From: Halogeometricum pallidum JCM 14848
GTDB lineage: Archaea > Halobacteriota > Halobacteria > Halobacteriales > Haloferacaceae
NCBI RefSeq assembly: GCF_000337095.1
Contig: NZ_AOIV01000003.1
Location: 42,722-106,721, forward strand
Length of the DNA: 64,000 nt
Direction of reading: 5' to 3'
Part shown: one piece after another, positions 1-8,466 of the stretch
Layout of the letters: every line of letters begins with the position of its first letter
Numbering within the stretch: the first letter of the stretch is position 1
Program-made: the position numbers and the translations under genes
Notes under the pieces: model-generated
What the model was told of the DNA's origin: nothing
The model's database searches: none
What the model saw: the letters and a program-made list of their open reading frames with translations, nothing else

Positions 1-144
1 GGGCCGCGCCGCCGCGCGGTCCGAGAGTGCGACGCCGACGACGCCGCATTTCTCGGTGGGGCCCGAGTAGTCGGCGGCGGTCGGTTGCTGTCGGTCCGCG
101 TCGCGTCCGGGTGTGGGGATCTGAGCGTCCCGCCCGTCTGACAT
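1..144 (-). CDS. purF: Amidophosphoribosyltransferase, N-terminal fragment (gene runs off the window)
   Basis: This is the first 48 codons of a gene that continues past the left edge. PurF transfers the glutamine amide to PRPP in the first step of purine synthesis. The fragment has a polar lead of about 32 residues and then EKCGVVGV, the start of the N-terminal-nucleophile glutaminase domain; Cys33 would be the catalytic residue exposed after propeptide removal. The ATG at 144 lies 28 nt below an A-rich TATA-like stretch (168-176 on the plus strand). Only the N-terminus is visible, so the PRPP-binding domain cannot be checked. The other class II amidotransferases sharing this start (such as GlmS or GltB) are less likely given the neighbouring rpl37e and lsm, a pairing I recall for haloarchaeal purF. 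Confidence 0.8.
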   Translation of the reverse strand, partial: MSDGRDAQIPTPGRDADRQQPTAADYSGPTEKCGVVGVALSDRAAARP

Positions 145-167
145 ACACGAGAGTCCGGAGCCGAAGC

Positions 168-239
168 GTAAAAAACCCGTCCTTGTGCCCTCTTTCCCGT
201 TTCTAAGTCCGGATATATCCACAATCGTGCATTATCCGG
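168..239 (-). promoter_or_regulatory. Probable purF promoter with an upstream inverted repeat
   Basis: On the minus strand a T-rich TATA-like element (complement of GTAAAAAAC, 168-176) is placed for a near-leaderless purF transcript. Further upstream, CCGGATA (209-215) and TATCCGG (233-239) form a perfect 7-bp inverted repeat around a 17-nt spacer, and the self-complementary GGATATATCC (211-220) overlaps its left arm. An operator role is only a guess. The rest of 145-402 shows no gene. Confidence 0.35.
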
Positions 240-402
240 CGCGGGCGGGCGAATCGAGGGGTCGCTCTACGGGTCGGGGGAGAGCGCGAACGCGGGAGAC
301 GGACGCGCCGCTTGGTGACCGGTTCGACGAGTCGGGATAGTGCGGTCGCTCGGAAGAAGAAAGCGCGAAGAGACGAGAGAAGAGGTCCGAGAGGAGAGCG
401 CC

Positions 403-585
403 TCAGTTTCCGTTGTCGCCCGACTTCGACTGCCAGTCGTAGCCGCGGCGTTTGGCGGACTTACCGAACCCGCACGAGGAGCACTGCTTTTTCTTCACGT
501 GGTAGGACTTCTCTCCGCAGCGACGGCACTTCACGTGCGTCGTCTTGTTCTTCTTTCCTTGGCTCGGGGTTCCTGCTCCCGTCAT
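403..585 (-). CDS. rpl37e: 50S ribosomal protein L37e
   Basis: This 60-residue basic protein is the archaeal/eukaryotic large-subunit protein L37e. It has the family zinc ribbon in the form CxxC (VKCRRCGEK) and a second CxxC (QCSSCGFG), with a lysine/arginine-rich context that contacts 23S rRNA. Length matches archaeal L37e. It overlaps the upstream lsm gene by 4 bases (ATGA), so the two are almost certainly one transcript and translationally coupled. A lsm-rpl37e pair is a conserved archaeal arrangement. Confidence 0.96.
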   Translation of the reverse strand: MTGAGTPSQGKKNKTTHVKCRRCGEKSYHVKKKQCSSCGFGKSAKRRGYDWQSKSGDNGN

Positions 586-815
586 GCTTTGATCGTGACG
601 ACGTTATCGCCGCGTATAATGGTTGTGTCTTCCACCGGCGTCACCTCTATCTCGCCGAGGATGGCCTCCTCCTCGTCGGCCGGCGCCTCGAGGACAACGT
701 TCATGTGCTGGTCGTAGCCCGCCAGAGTTCCGTGGTAAGAGCTACCATCTTTCAGGTTGACGGTTACGGTCTCTTCCAGCGAAGCCTCGAGTACGTCGAG
801 GGGTCGTCCGCTCAT
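582..815 (-). CDS. lsm: Archaeal Sm-like (LSm) RNA-binding protein
   Basis: The 77-residue protein spans exactly one Sm domain. The Sm1 part includes [13 protein letters not shown] followed by YDQHMNVVL, where the D-x-H-M-N segment is the RNA-binding loop, and Sm2 ends with IIRGDNVV, the canonical RG-D-N. Archaeal LSm proteins form heptameric rings that bind U-rich RNA and small RNAs. It is the first gene of the lsm-rpl37e pair, and its stop overlaps the L37e start. Confidence 0.96.
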   Translation of the reverse strand: MSGRPLDVLEASLEETVTVNLKDGSSYHGTLAGYDQHMNVVLEAPADEEEAILGEIEVTPVEDTTIIRGDNVVTIKA

Positions 816-869
816 GGCAACAACGCATCGGGTTTCGGTATTAAAGGTGCCGAACGCACGTTCGGTTTC

Positions 870-1922
870 TCATTCCTCGCTGACAGCTCCGCCCGAGGCG
901 ATGGGTACCGTCGCGGTCACGACGCTTCCCGACCCGTCCGCGGTGTCGCCGACGTCGAGGTCACCTCCAAGACGCCGGATGACCGTGCGGACCAGCCAGA
1001 ACCCCAGCCCGCTCCCGTGAACGAGCGACGTCTCCTCGCCGTCCCGCAGGACCGCGCGCTCGTGGTCGGGGATGCCGGGGCCGCGGTCGTTCACGGTCAA
1101 CTCGACCCACTCGCCTCGGCGCGTCGCGGTGACGGTGACCGTCGGACGCTCCCGTTCGGCGTGTTTGACGCCGTTCTCGCACAGTTCTTCGAGAGCGACG
1201 CCGAGGCGCGCCGAGACGGGGACGTCGCCGTCGGGCGGACGTTCCACCTGCACCGTCGCGGACGGCCACGCCAGTTCGACCGCCGTCTGCGTCTCCCGGA
1301 GCAGCGCCGACAGCGGCGTCGACCGGTCCGGGAACTCCTCGAAGACGCGTTCTATCTCCGCGGCTTTCTCCGCCAGCGACAACCAGTGTTCGACGGTGCG
1401 TCCGATCACCTGCGCCGCCGCCGCCACCGTTTCGTCCTCGTGTCGGGCGAGGGTCCTCGCGTGCCCGTGCAGGAGGTTCAGGTCGTTGCGGATGTTGTGG
1501 CGCAGCACGCGGTTGAGAACCTTCACCTGCTGTTCGCGCCACTTTCGTCTCGTCACGTCGACGTACACCGCGGCCACGCCGACCACCTCGCCGTCGACGC
1601 GGCGCGGCGTCGCGCGAACGACGGTTGAGACGACGTTGCCGTCAGCGGTGAGGAAGTCGCGCTCCTCGCGGCCGTACGTTCCCTCCCGGGCGCGTTCGTA
1701 CCCGCCGCTTCGGTGTCGCTCCGCGGAGTCGGCAGTATAGAACTCCGCGACGCGGCGACCGACCACCTCCTCGCGGACGTAGCCGAGTCGGTCGAGAAAT
1801 CGCTCGTTGCAGTCCTCCACGACGGGGTGGTCCGCCTCGTCGGGACGCGTCGCGAGCAGCATCACCGGCAGGTGTTCGAAAGGGTCGGACTCCACCTCCT
1901 CCGTGAGCCTGCTCGGATCCAT
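870..1922 (-). CDS. PAS-domain sensor histidine kinase (soluble)
   Basis: This is a cytoplasmic two-component kinase with no membrane segment. From the ATG at 1922, a PAS domain covers about residues 14-126. The phosphoacceptor region VLRHNIRNDLN has His142, and the HATPase has an N-box around Asn250 (LCENGVKH), a G1 box DRGPGIP (279-285) and a G2 box GSGLG (303-307). The extended frame begins with a GTG at 1943, but the ATG gives a cleaner start. No response regulator is adjacent, as is common for haloarchaeal orphan kinases. The signal sensed cannot be read from the sequence. Confidence 0.88.
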   Translation of the reverse strand: MDPSRLTEEVESDPFEHLPVMLLATRPDEADHPVVEDCNERFLDRLGYVREEVVGRRVAEFYTADSAERHRSGGYERAREGTYGREERDFLTADGNVVSTVVRATPRRVDGEVVGVAAVYVDVTRRKWREQQVKVLNRVLRHNIRNDLNLLHGHARTLARHEDETVAAAAQVIGRTVEHWLSLAEKAAEIERVFEEFPDRSTPLSALLRETQTAVELAWPSATVQVERPPDGDVPVSARLGVALEELCENGVKHAERERPTVTVTATRRGEWVELTVNDRGPGIPDHERAVLRDGEETSLVHGSGLGFWLVRTVIRRLGGDLDVGDTADGSGSVVTATVPIASGGAVSEE

Positions 1923-2268
1923 CACTTGTCCGGAACAAGACACCTTCGGTATTCAGTCTTTCCTATCGTCTGACGTTAGCGCCGAGCAGTGGGGCGAAAC
2001 CCGCCGAACGCGGCGAACGGACCGACGGAAGAAACAACCCACGTAGTTTTTAATACCCCAGTGTGTAGCCCCACTCACTGCTACACCCGCGGGTAAGTGT
2101 GACGGCGCCGGGCCGTCGCACGCGGGGCCGACGACCGACGTGCTGTAAGATGCCGGGGCCGTTCAGTCCCGTGACGCGGACGCGCCGATTCGCGGCGCGC
2201 CCGGGAACCGGCGGGGCGTTTGAGTGAGCACTCTCGCCACAGTTGTGGCTTTCAATGCTCGGAAAACC
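1923..2268 (+). promoter_or_regulatory. Intergenic region with RNase J promoter and hairpin-rich leader
   Basis: No convincing ORF lies in this 346-bp gap. A plus-strand TATA-like GTTTTTAATA sits at about 2046-2055, roughly 215 bases before the RNase J ATG, which is unusually far for a haloarchaeal gene. Three stems follow: GTGTAGC/GCTACAC (2063-2069 with 2080-2086), a 10-bp stem with one G-U (2097-2106 with 2112-2121), and CGCGCCG/CGGCGCG (2181-2187 with 2193-2199). This could be a long 5' leader or a separate small structured RNA. No known RNA family was recognised. Confidence 0.4.
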
Positions 2269-3621
2269 ATGGAAATCGAAATTGCAACCATAGGCGGATA
2301 CGAAGAAGTCGGTCGCCAGATGACGGCGGTACGCGCGGGCGACGACGTCGTCATCTTCGACATGGGCCTGAACCTGAGTCAGGTCCTCATCCACGACAAC
2401 GTGGAGACCGAAAAGATGCACAGCCTCGACCTGATAGACATGGGCGCCATCCCGGACGACCGGGTCATGTCCGACCTCGAAGGGGACGTGAAGGCCATCG
2501 TGCCGACGCACGGCCACCTCGACCACATCGGCGCCATCTCGAAACTCGCCCACCGCTACGACGCGCCCGTCGTGGCGTCCCCGTTCACCATCGAACTGGT
2601 GAAACAGCAGGTCGAAGGCGAGAACAAGTTCAACGTCGACAACGACCTGGTGAAGATGAGCGCCGGGGAGACGATGTCCATCGGGGACTCGGGCAACGTC
2701 GAGATGGAGTTCGTCCACGTCACACACTCCATCATCGACGCCATCAACCCCGTCATCCACACGCCGGAGGGCGCCATCGTCTACGGCCTCGACAAACGCA
2801 TGGACCACTCGCCGGTCCTCGAAGACCCCATCGACATGGAGCGCTTCCGAGAGATCGGTCGTGAGGGCAACGGCGTCCTCTGTTACATCGAGGACTGCAC
2901 GAACGCCGGCCGGAAGGGACGCACCCCCTCCGAGTCCGTCGCGCGCCGCCACCTGAAAGACGTGATGACGTCCGTCGAAGACTACGACGGCGGCATCGTG
3001 GCGACGACGTTCTCCTCGCACATCTCCCGTGTCTCCTCGCTCGTCGAGTTCGCCAAGGACATCGGCCGACAACCCGTCCTCCTCGGGCGGTCGATGGAGA
3101 AGTACTCCGGTACCGCAGAGCGACTCGGCTTCGTCGACATCCCCGACGACGTGGGGATGTACGGCCACCGCAAGTCCGTCGACCGGACGTTCAAGCGCAT
3201 CATGAAGGAGGGCAAGGAGAACTACCTCCCCATCGTCACCGGCCACCAGGGCGAACCGCGCGCGATGCTTACCCGGATGGGCCGCGGCGAGACGCCGTAC
3301 GAACTCGACAACGGTGACAAGGTCATCTTCTCGGCACGGGTCATCCCGGAGCCGACGAACGAGGGCCAGCGCTACCAGTCCGAACGCCTCCTGAAGATGC
3401 AGGGCGCGCGCATCTACGACGACATTCACGTGTCGGGCCACCTCCGCGAGGAGGGCCACTACCAGATGCTCGACGCCCTCCAACCGCAGCACGTCATCCC
3501 GGCCCACCAGGACCTCAAAGGCTTCGCGCCGTACGTGGACCTCTGTGAGTCTCAGGGGTACGCGCTGGGGCGCGACCTCCACGTGACGCGGAACGGCAAC
3601 ATGATCCAACTGGTGGAGTGA
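2269..3621 (+). CDS. rnj: Ribonuclease J-type metallo-beta-lactamase nuclease
   Basis: The 450-residue protein is an archaeal RNase J / beta-CASP nuclease, a family acting as a 5'-3' exoribonuclease in mRNA and rRNA turnover. Motif 2 of the metallo-beta-lactamase fold is visible as THGHLDH (80-86), which supplies the zinc-binding His and Asp residues, and a late PAHQD segment supplies a C-terminal His. The start chosen is the ATG at 2269 ([10 protein letters not shown], first beta strand of the fold); an in-frame GTG at 2224 would add 15 non-homologous-looking residues. The stop is 1 nt from the idsA start, so the two are co-transcribed. Confidence 0.93.
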   Translation: MEIEIATIGGYEEVGRQMTAVRAGDDVVIFDMGLNLSQVLIHDNVETEKMHSLDLIDMGAIPDDRVMSDLEGDVKAIVPTHGHLDHIGAISKLAHRYDAPVVASPFTIELVKQQVEGENKFNVDNDLVKMSAGETMSIGDSGNVEMEFVHVTHSIIDAINPVIHTPEGAIVYGLDKRMDHSPVLEDPIDMERFREIGREGNGVLCYIEDCTNAGRKGRTPSESVARRHLKDVMTSVEDYDGGIVATTFSSHISRVSSLVEFAKDIGRQPVLLGRSMEKYSGTAERLGFVDIPDDVGMYGHRKSVDRTFKRIMKEGKENYLPIVTGHQGEPRAMLTRMGRGETPYELDNGDKVIFSARVIPEPTNEGQRYQSERLLKMQGARIYDDIHVSGHLREEGHYQMLDALQPQHVIPAHQDLKGFAPYVDLCESQGYALGRDLHVTRNGNMIQLVE

Positions 3622-3622
3622 G

Positions 3623-4669
3623 ATGAACTCGGAAGCGACGGAGGAGCGGGTGCTCGACGCCGTCCAGCAGCGTCGGCAGCTCGTCAACGACGCGCTCGAC
3701 GAGGACGTGCCGATGGCGGAGCCCGAACGGCTGTACGAGGCCACGCGGTACCTCCTGCAGGCGGGCGGCAAGCGGCTCCGCCCGACGGTGACGCTTCTCA
3801 CCGCCGAGGCGCTCGCGGACGTCGAACCGCTCTCGGAGGAGTACCGGTCGTTCCCGGGCGTCGACGGTACGACGGTCGACGTGATGGCCGCCGCCGTGAG
3901 CATCGAGGTCATCCAGTCGTTCACGCTCATCCACGACGACATCATGGACGACGACGACCTCCGTCGCGGCGTCCCCGCGGTGCACAAAGAGTACGACACC
4001 GAGACGGCCATCCTCGCCGGCGACACGCTGTACGCGAAGGCGTTCGAGCTGATGACCGACACCGGCGCGGACCCCGCCAACGGCCTCGAAGCCGTCCGAC
4101 TGCTCGCCACCACCTGCACCAAAATCTGCGAGGGGCAGGCGCTGGACGTGGAGTTCGAGCGCCGGACGGAGGTCGTCCCCGAGGAGTACCTCGACATGGT
4201 CGAACTGAAGACCGCGGTGCTGTACGGCGCCGCGACGGCGACGGCCGCGGTGCTGATGGGCGCCGACGACGAGACGGTCGATGCGCTCTACCGCTACGGC
4301 ATCGACTCGGGCTGCGCCTTCCAGATTCAGGACGACGTGCTCGATTTGACCGTTCCCTCCGAAAAGCTCGGCAAACAGCGCGGGTCGGACCTCATCGAGG
4401 ACAAGGAGACGCTCATCACCCTCCACGCGCGCCAGCAGGGCGTCGACGTGGACGGACTCGTCGGAGCCGACACCGTCGACGGCGTCACCGAAGCGGAGAT
4501 AGACGCCGCCGTCGCGGAACTGGACGAGGTCGGTTCCATCGACTACGCCCGCGAGACCGCACAGGAACTCACCGACCGGGCGAAGCGCCACCTCGAAGTC
4601 CTCCCGGACAACGAGGCGCACTCGCTTCTCGAAGACATCGCCGACTACCTCATCACCCGCGGCTACTGA
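3623..4669 (+). CDS. idsA: Geranylgeranyl/farnesyl diphosphate synthase
   Basis: This 348-residue trans-isoprenyl diphosphate synthase builds the C20 (or C15) precursor of archaeal ether lipids. It shows GGKRLRP (48-54), the first aspartate-rich motif HDDIMD (104-109) and the second DDVLD (237-241), all needed for Mg-diphosphate binding. The residue five before the first DDxxD is Phe100; an aromatic here is the chain-length stop known for archaeal type I GGPP synthases, which favours GGPP over longer products. It starts one base after rnj. Mevalonate kinase and isopentenyl phosphate kinase of the same pathway lie at 30.7-32.5 kb. Confidence 0.94.
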   Translation: MNSEATEERVLDAVQQRRQLVNDALDEDVPMAEPERLYEATRYLLQAGGKRLRPTVTLLTAEALADVEPLSEEYRSFPGVDGTTVDVMAAAVSIEVIQSFTLIHDDIMDDDDLRRGVPAVHKEYDTETAILAGDTLYAKAFELMTDTGADPANGLEAVRLLATTCTKICEGQALDVEFERRTEVVPEEYLDMVELKTAVLYGAATATAAVLMGADDETVDALYRYGIDSGCAFQIQDDVLDLTVPSEKLGKQRGSDLIEDKETLITLHARQQGVDVDGLVGADTVDGVTEAEIDAAVAELDEVGSIDYARETAQELTDRAKRHLEVLPDNEAHSLLEDIADYLITRGY

Positions 4670-4680
4670 CGCCCGGACGT

Positions 4681-4717
4681 GGCGCGGACGCCGCGCCGAC
4701 TTCTTCGAGGCGTTTTT
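4681..4717 (+). terminator. Hairpin plus T-run after idsA
   Basis: GGCGCGG and CCGCGCC (4681-4687, 4691-4697) form a perfect 7-bp stem with loop ACG, beginning 12 nt past the idsA stop. A T5 run follows at 4713-4717. The geometry suggests transcription termination. Confidence 0.5.
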
Positions 4718-4923
4718 AGAGTCGCTCTCGGGACGCGCAGTCTCGAAAGCGATATATGCTCCCCGTGCCAACAGTTAACGTACCCCTACCCGTGTGCCCG
4801 CGGGGCGGGTGCGGGTCGCGTCGTCACCGGTCGAACGAGGCCGTCCGACCGGAGCGAATGCGGGCGGCGCGCGCGTACCCTAATCCGGGCTTGTTTTTAG
4901 GCGGCGGGCGGAAGCGAACGGTA
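4718..4923 (+). promoter_or_regulatory. gltX upstream region with two TATA-like elements
   Basis: TTGTTTTTAG (4891-4900) is about 28 nt above the gltX ATG and fits a near-leaderless promoter. A second TATA-like GATATATG at about 4751-4758 would start a transcript some 150 nt earlier, through GC-rich sequence with no convincing ORF. That earlier element may serve a small RNA or an alternative leader. Confidence 0.4.
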
Positions 4924-6639
4924 ATGGACGACGAGTTACGAGAGCGCGTGGAGCGAGCGGCCGAGAAGCACGCCCTCCTCAACGCGGTCAAGTACGACAG
5001 CGACGCCGACGTGGGGGCGGTCATGGGGCCGCTGATGGGCGAGAATCCCGAGTTTCGACCCCACGGCGACGAGATTCCGGGCGTCGTCGGCGGCGTCGTC
5101 GGCCGCGTGAACGACCTCCCGCCCGAGGAGAAGCGCGCCCGATTGGAGGAGTTGGCCCCCGAGGAACTCGCGGCGATAGAGGCCGAGGACGAAGGGGACG
5201 ACCGGACGCTCCCGGACCTGCCGAACGCCGACGACTACGAGGAGGTGCGGATGCGCGCCGCGCCGAACCCGAACGGCCCGTGGCACATCGGCCACGCGCG
5301 AATGCCCGCCGTCATCGGCACCTACAAGGAGATATACGACGGGTCGTTCGTCGTCCGCTTCGACGACACCGACCCCGAGACGAAGCGGCCCGATTTGGAC
5401 GCCTACGACGCCATCTTGGAGGACATCGACTACCTCGGCTTCGAACCGGACGAGGTCATCCGCGCCTCCGACCGCGTGGAGACGTACTACGACCACGCCC
5501 GGGAGGTCATCGAGATGGGCGGGGCGTACACCTGCTCCTGTTCGGGCGAGGCGTTCTCCGAGTTGAAGAACGACGGCGAACCCTGCCCGCACCGCGACAA
5601 GGACGCCGAGACGACCCGCGAGGAGTTCGAGGCGATGGTCGACGGCGAGTACGCCTCCGGCGAGATGGTCCTGCGGGTGAAGACGGACATCGAACACAAG
5701 AACCCCGCCCTGCGCGACTGGGTGGCGTTCCGCATGATAGACACGCCGCACCCGCGCGAGGAGGCGTCCGATTACCGGTGCTGGCCGATGCTGGATTTCC
5801 AGTCCGGCGTCGACGACCACCTCACGGGCGTCACGCACATCATCCGCGGCATCGACCTGCAGGATTCGGCCAAACGGCAGCGGTTCCTCTACGACTACTT
5901 CGGCTGGGAGTACCCCGAAGTCGTCCACTGGGGGCACGTGCAGGTGGACGCCTACGACGTGAAGATGTCCACCTCTACCATCAAGGCGAAAATCGACGCG
6001 GGCGAACTCGACGGCTGGGACGACCCGCGCGCACCGACCATCAAGAGCCTCCGACGCCGGGGAATTCGGGGGTCGGCCATCGTGGACGCGATGCTCGAAC
6101 TCGGCACCTCCACCTCCGACGTGGACCTGTCGATGACGGCCATCTACTCGAACAACCGCGACATCGTCGACGACGAGGCGGCCCGCTACTTCCTCGTCCG
6201 CGAGGGAGAGCGATTCGCCGTCGAGGGCGGCCCCGAGGCGGGCCACCCGGCGATTCACCCCGACCACGAGGACCGGGGAGACCGGACCGTCCCGGCAGCA
6301 GACGGCGTCGTCGTCGAACCCGACGACGTCCCCGCAGAGGGCGAACGCGTCTGGCTGAAGGGGTTCGGTTGCGTCCGCCGCGAGGGCGACTCCCTCGTCC
6401 ACACCGACGACTCCATCGAAGCGGTCCGCTCGGGCGACGTGGACGTGATCCACTGGGCGCCCGCCGAGGACAACGTTTCGGTCAGAATGCGGACGATGGA
6501 GGGCGACGTGACGGGCGTCGCCGAACCCGACTTCGCCGACGCCGACGCCGACGAGGTGGTGCAGTTCGAGCGACTGGGGTTCGTCCGAGTTGACGGTCAG
6601 AACGGGGACGAGTCGGTCGTCTACTGGGCGCACAAGTAG
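4924..6639 (+). CDS. gltX: Glutamyl-tRNA synthetase (archaeal, non-discriminating type)
   Basis: This 571-residue class I synthetase charges tRNA-Glu, and in archaea usually also tRNA-Gln for later amidation. The Rossmann domain starts near residue 108 with PNPNGPWHIGH (HIGH at 121-124). The second signature is KMSTS (347-351), and a beta-barrel anticodon domain of the GlnRS-like archaeal kind follows. An N-terminal helical region of about 100 residues precedes catalysis, typical of archaeal GltX. The ATG at 4924 is supported by a TATA-like box 28 nt upstream; in-frame codons upstream code non-homologous residues. Confidence 0.95.
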   Translation: MDDELRERVERAAEKHALLNAVKYDSDADVGAVMGPLMGENPEFRPHGDEIPGVVGGVVGRVNDLPPEEKRARLEELAPEELAAIEAEDEGDDRTLPDLPNADDYEEVRMRAAPNPNGPWHIGHARMPAVIGTYKEIYDGSFVVRFDDTDPETKRPDLDAYDAILEDIDYLGFEPDEVIRASDRVETYYDHAREVIEMGGAYTCSCSGEAFSELKNDGEPCPHRDKDAETTREEFEAMVDGEYASGEMVLRVKTDIEHKNPALRDWVAFRMIDTPHPREEASDYRCWPMLDFQSGVDDHLTGVTHIIRGIDLQDSAKRQRFLYDYFGWEYPEVVHWGHVQVDAYDVKMSTSTIKAKIDAGELDGWDDPRAPTIKSLRRRGIRGSAIVDAMLELGTSTSDVDLSMTAIYSNNRDIVDDEAARYFLVREGERFAVEGGPEAGHPAIHPDHEDRGDRTVPAADGVVVEPDDVPAEGERVWLKGFGCVRREGDSLVHTDDSIEAVRSGDVDVIHWAPAEDNVSVRMRTMEGDVTGVAEPDFADADADEVVQFERLGFVRVDGQNGDESVVYWAHK

Positions 6640-6651
6640 CGAGGCGAACCG

Positions 6652-7311
6652 ATGGGAACCCGCCTCGTCGACCTCACGCGGCGCGTCGAGTCGGGGATGC
6701 CGACGTACCCCGGCGACCCGGACGTCGAGATAGCGCCGCACGCGACGCACGACGCGGACGGCTACCGCGTCTCCCGACTCGAACTCGGTACCCACGCGGG
6801 AACGCACGTCGACGCCCCGGCGCACACCGAACCAGACGGGGAGACGCTCGGGTCGTTCGACGTCGACCGGTTCCGCTTCGACGCGCGCCTCGTCGACTGT
6901 CGCGGCGTCGGCGCGAACGGAGCCGTCGGCCCCGACGCGGTGCCCGAAACGGACGCCGACGCGGGGCGCGAGATGCTCGTCTTTCGCACCGGGTGGGCCG
7001 ACGAGTGGGGCACCGACCGGATGACCGACCACCCGTATCTCGCCCCCGAGACGGCCGCGCGGTGCGCCGAACGGGGTTACCACGTCGGTACCGACGCGCT
7101 GAGCCCCGACCCGACGGGCGGCGGTGGCGGCGAGGGCGAGAGCGGAGACGACGGCGGCGTGCCGGCCCACCGCGCGCTCCTCGGGTCGGGACTGCTGATC
7201 GTCGAGAACCTTCGGAACCTCGGGTCGGTCCCCGAGCGCTTCGAGTTGCTGGCGCTTCCCCTGAACGTCGACGCCGACGGCGCGCCGGTCCGGGCCGTAG
7301 CCCGAGCATGA
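6652..7311 (+). CDS. Cyclase-family metal-dependent hydrolase (kynurenine-formamidase-like)
   Basis: This 219-residue protein belongs to the cyclase/arylformamidase family. The signature HAGTHVDAPAH (48-58) provides the metal-binding His and Asp residues. The N-terminus LTRRVESGMPTYPGDP is also characteristic. Family members hydrolyse formamides or related amide bonds, but the substrate here is not evident and no tryptophan-catabolism genes are nearby. An acidic/glycine-rich insertion around residues 150-168 is a haloarchaeal-style loop. It starts 12 nt after gltX and may be read through from it. Confidence 0.85.
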   Translation: MGTRLVDLTRRVESGMPTYPGDPDVEIAPHATHDADGYRVSRLELGTHAGTHVDAPAHTEPDGETLGSFDVDRFRFDARLVDCRGVGANGAVGPDAVPETDADAGREMLVFRTGWADEWGTDRMTDHPYLAPETAARCAERGYHVGTDALSPDPTGGGGGEGESGDDGGVPAHRALLGSGLLIVENLRNLGSVPERFELLALPLNVDADGAPVRAVARA

Positions 7312-7312
7312 T

Positions 7313-7474
7313 CTATCCGAGGTCCGAGACGACGGCGGCCGAGACGAACACGGGGAGCATCGCGACGACGCCGAACGCCGTCGAGACGCCCGCGAACCGG
7401 TAGGCCGTCGTCACCCACTCCGCGAGGAGGAACAGCAGTATGGCTGATAGGATCGAGTCGGTTCGATGCGACAC
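7313..7474 (-). CDS. Small hypothetical membrane protein (53 aa)
   Basis: A short open frame begins with GTG at 7474 and codes about 53 residues with two hydrophobic stretches (about 8-16 and 30-47) separated by a polar WVTTAYR segment, ending in SDLG. The G/C-rich third positions match real genes here. It is convergent with the cyclase gene, with one base between stops. I do not recognise a family. The GTG start and even the existence of the gene are uncertain, because no Shine-Dalgarno or clear TATA box is seen. Confidence 0.4.
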   Translation of the reverse strand: MSHRTDSILSAILLFLLAEWVTTAYRFAGVSTAFGVVAMLPVFVSAAVVSDLG

Positions 7475-7525
7475 GGAGGTGCGTATCTGATCTGTCCCGT
7501 AAGCTCTGTCGGACTCGTCCCGAGT

Positions 7526-8005
7526 TCAGAACAGCACCGCGAGGACGAGGACGACGAGCATGGCGCCCGTGAGGAGCACCTGCATCACCGTCGAGGCGAG
7601 GACGGCGGCGGTGGCGTAGAGGGCCGCGCGGGCGCTCTGTTCGGGGTCGTGGTTGCGGACGAACTCCACGATGAACACCGTCGCCGCGATGCCGAGGAGG
7701 AAGCCCACCGGCCCCGTGACGAGGAGGAGGACGAGGCCGACGACGACGGCGGCGGTGGTGGTGACCGACGACGCGCCGCCGGCGCGCGCGCCGATTGCGC
7801 CGCCGAAGTAGTCGATTATCACCGTGAAGAGACCGATGACGGTGAGCGTCACCAACACCGGGAGCGACGGGTCGGCGTACCCCGTCGACCACCAGTAGAG
7901 GTAGACGCCGGCCAGCGAGAGCAACGCGCCCGGAACGAGGGGGAGGACGACGCCGGCGACGCCGACGGCGGCGAGTGCGATGGCGAGGAGCGCGATAACG
8001 TCCAT
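7526..8005 (-). CDS. DUF456-type small membrane protein
   Basis: This 159-residue, very hydrophobic protein has four to five predicted transmembrane segments. It carries the glycine-rich repeated pattern of DUF456 (LPLVPGALLSLAGVYLYWW near the start, later DYFGGAIGARAGGAS and GFLLG). The biochemical role of DUF456 is unknown. It is divergent from the ferredoxin gene across about 100 bp. Confidence 0.8.
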   Translation of the reverse strand: MDVIALLAIALAAVGVAGVVLPLVPGALLSLAGVYLYWWSTGYADPSLPVLVTLTVIGLFTVIIDYFGGAIGARAGGASSVTTTAAVVVGLVLLLVTGPVGFLLGIAATVFIVEFVRNHDPEQSARAALYATAAVLASTVMQVLLTGAMLVVLVLAVLF

Positions 8006-8074
8006 ACCGGGCGTTCGACCGGCGGTCGGAAATAGGCGCTGGCGCCGCCCGTTCGACGGCGGTCGGTCGACGTA

Positions 8075-8082
8075 GGTTTATG
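8075..8082 (+). promoter_or_regulatory. TATA box of the ferredoxin gene
   Basis: GTTTATG lies about 26 nt above the ATG at 8106, the spacing expected for a leaderless haloarchaeal transcript. Confidence 0.55.
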
Positions 8083-8099
8083 CGCGCCGCCCCTCTTGA

Positions 8100-8435
<336 letters not shown>

Positions 8436-8466
8436 GTTCTCCGCTTCGCTCGCCTCTCCGCTCCGC

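Noticed and set aside
2046..2268. RNase P RNA, SRP RNA or an H/ACA guide upstream of RNase J
   Set aside because: The signature RNase P and SRP sequences are absent, and no convincing kink-turn, ACA-box arrangement or rRNA-complementary guide was found; only unassigned hairpins remain.
2050..4197. Very long antisense open frame opposite RNase J and idsA
   Set aside because: GC-rich codons leave few stops in antisense frames; the sense genes have clear family motifs and the antisense translation is low-complexity.
4936..7170. Long minus-strand open frame opposite gltX
   Set aside because: It is antisense of a well-supported synthetase, with no family motif.
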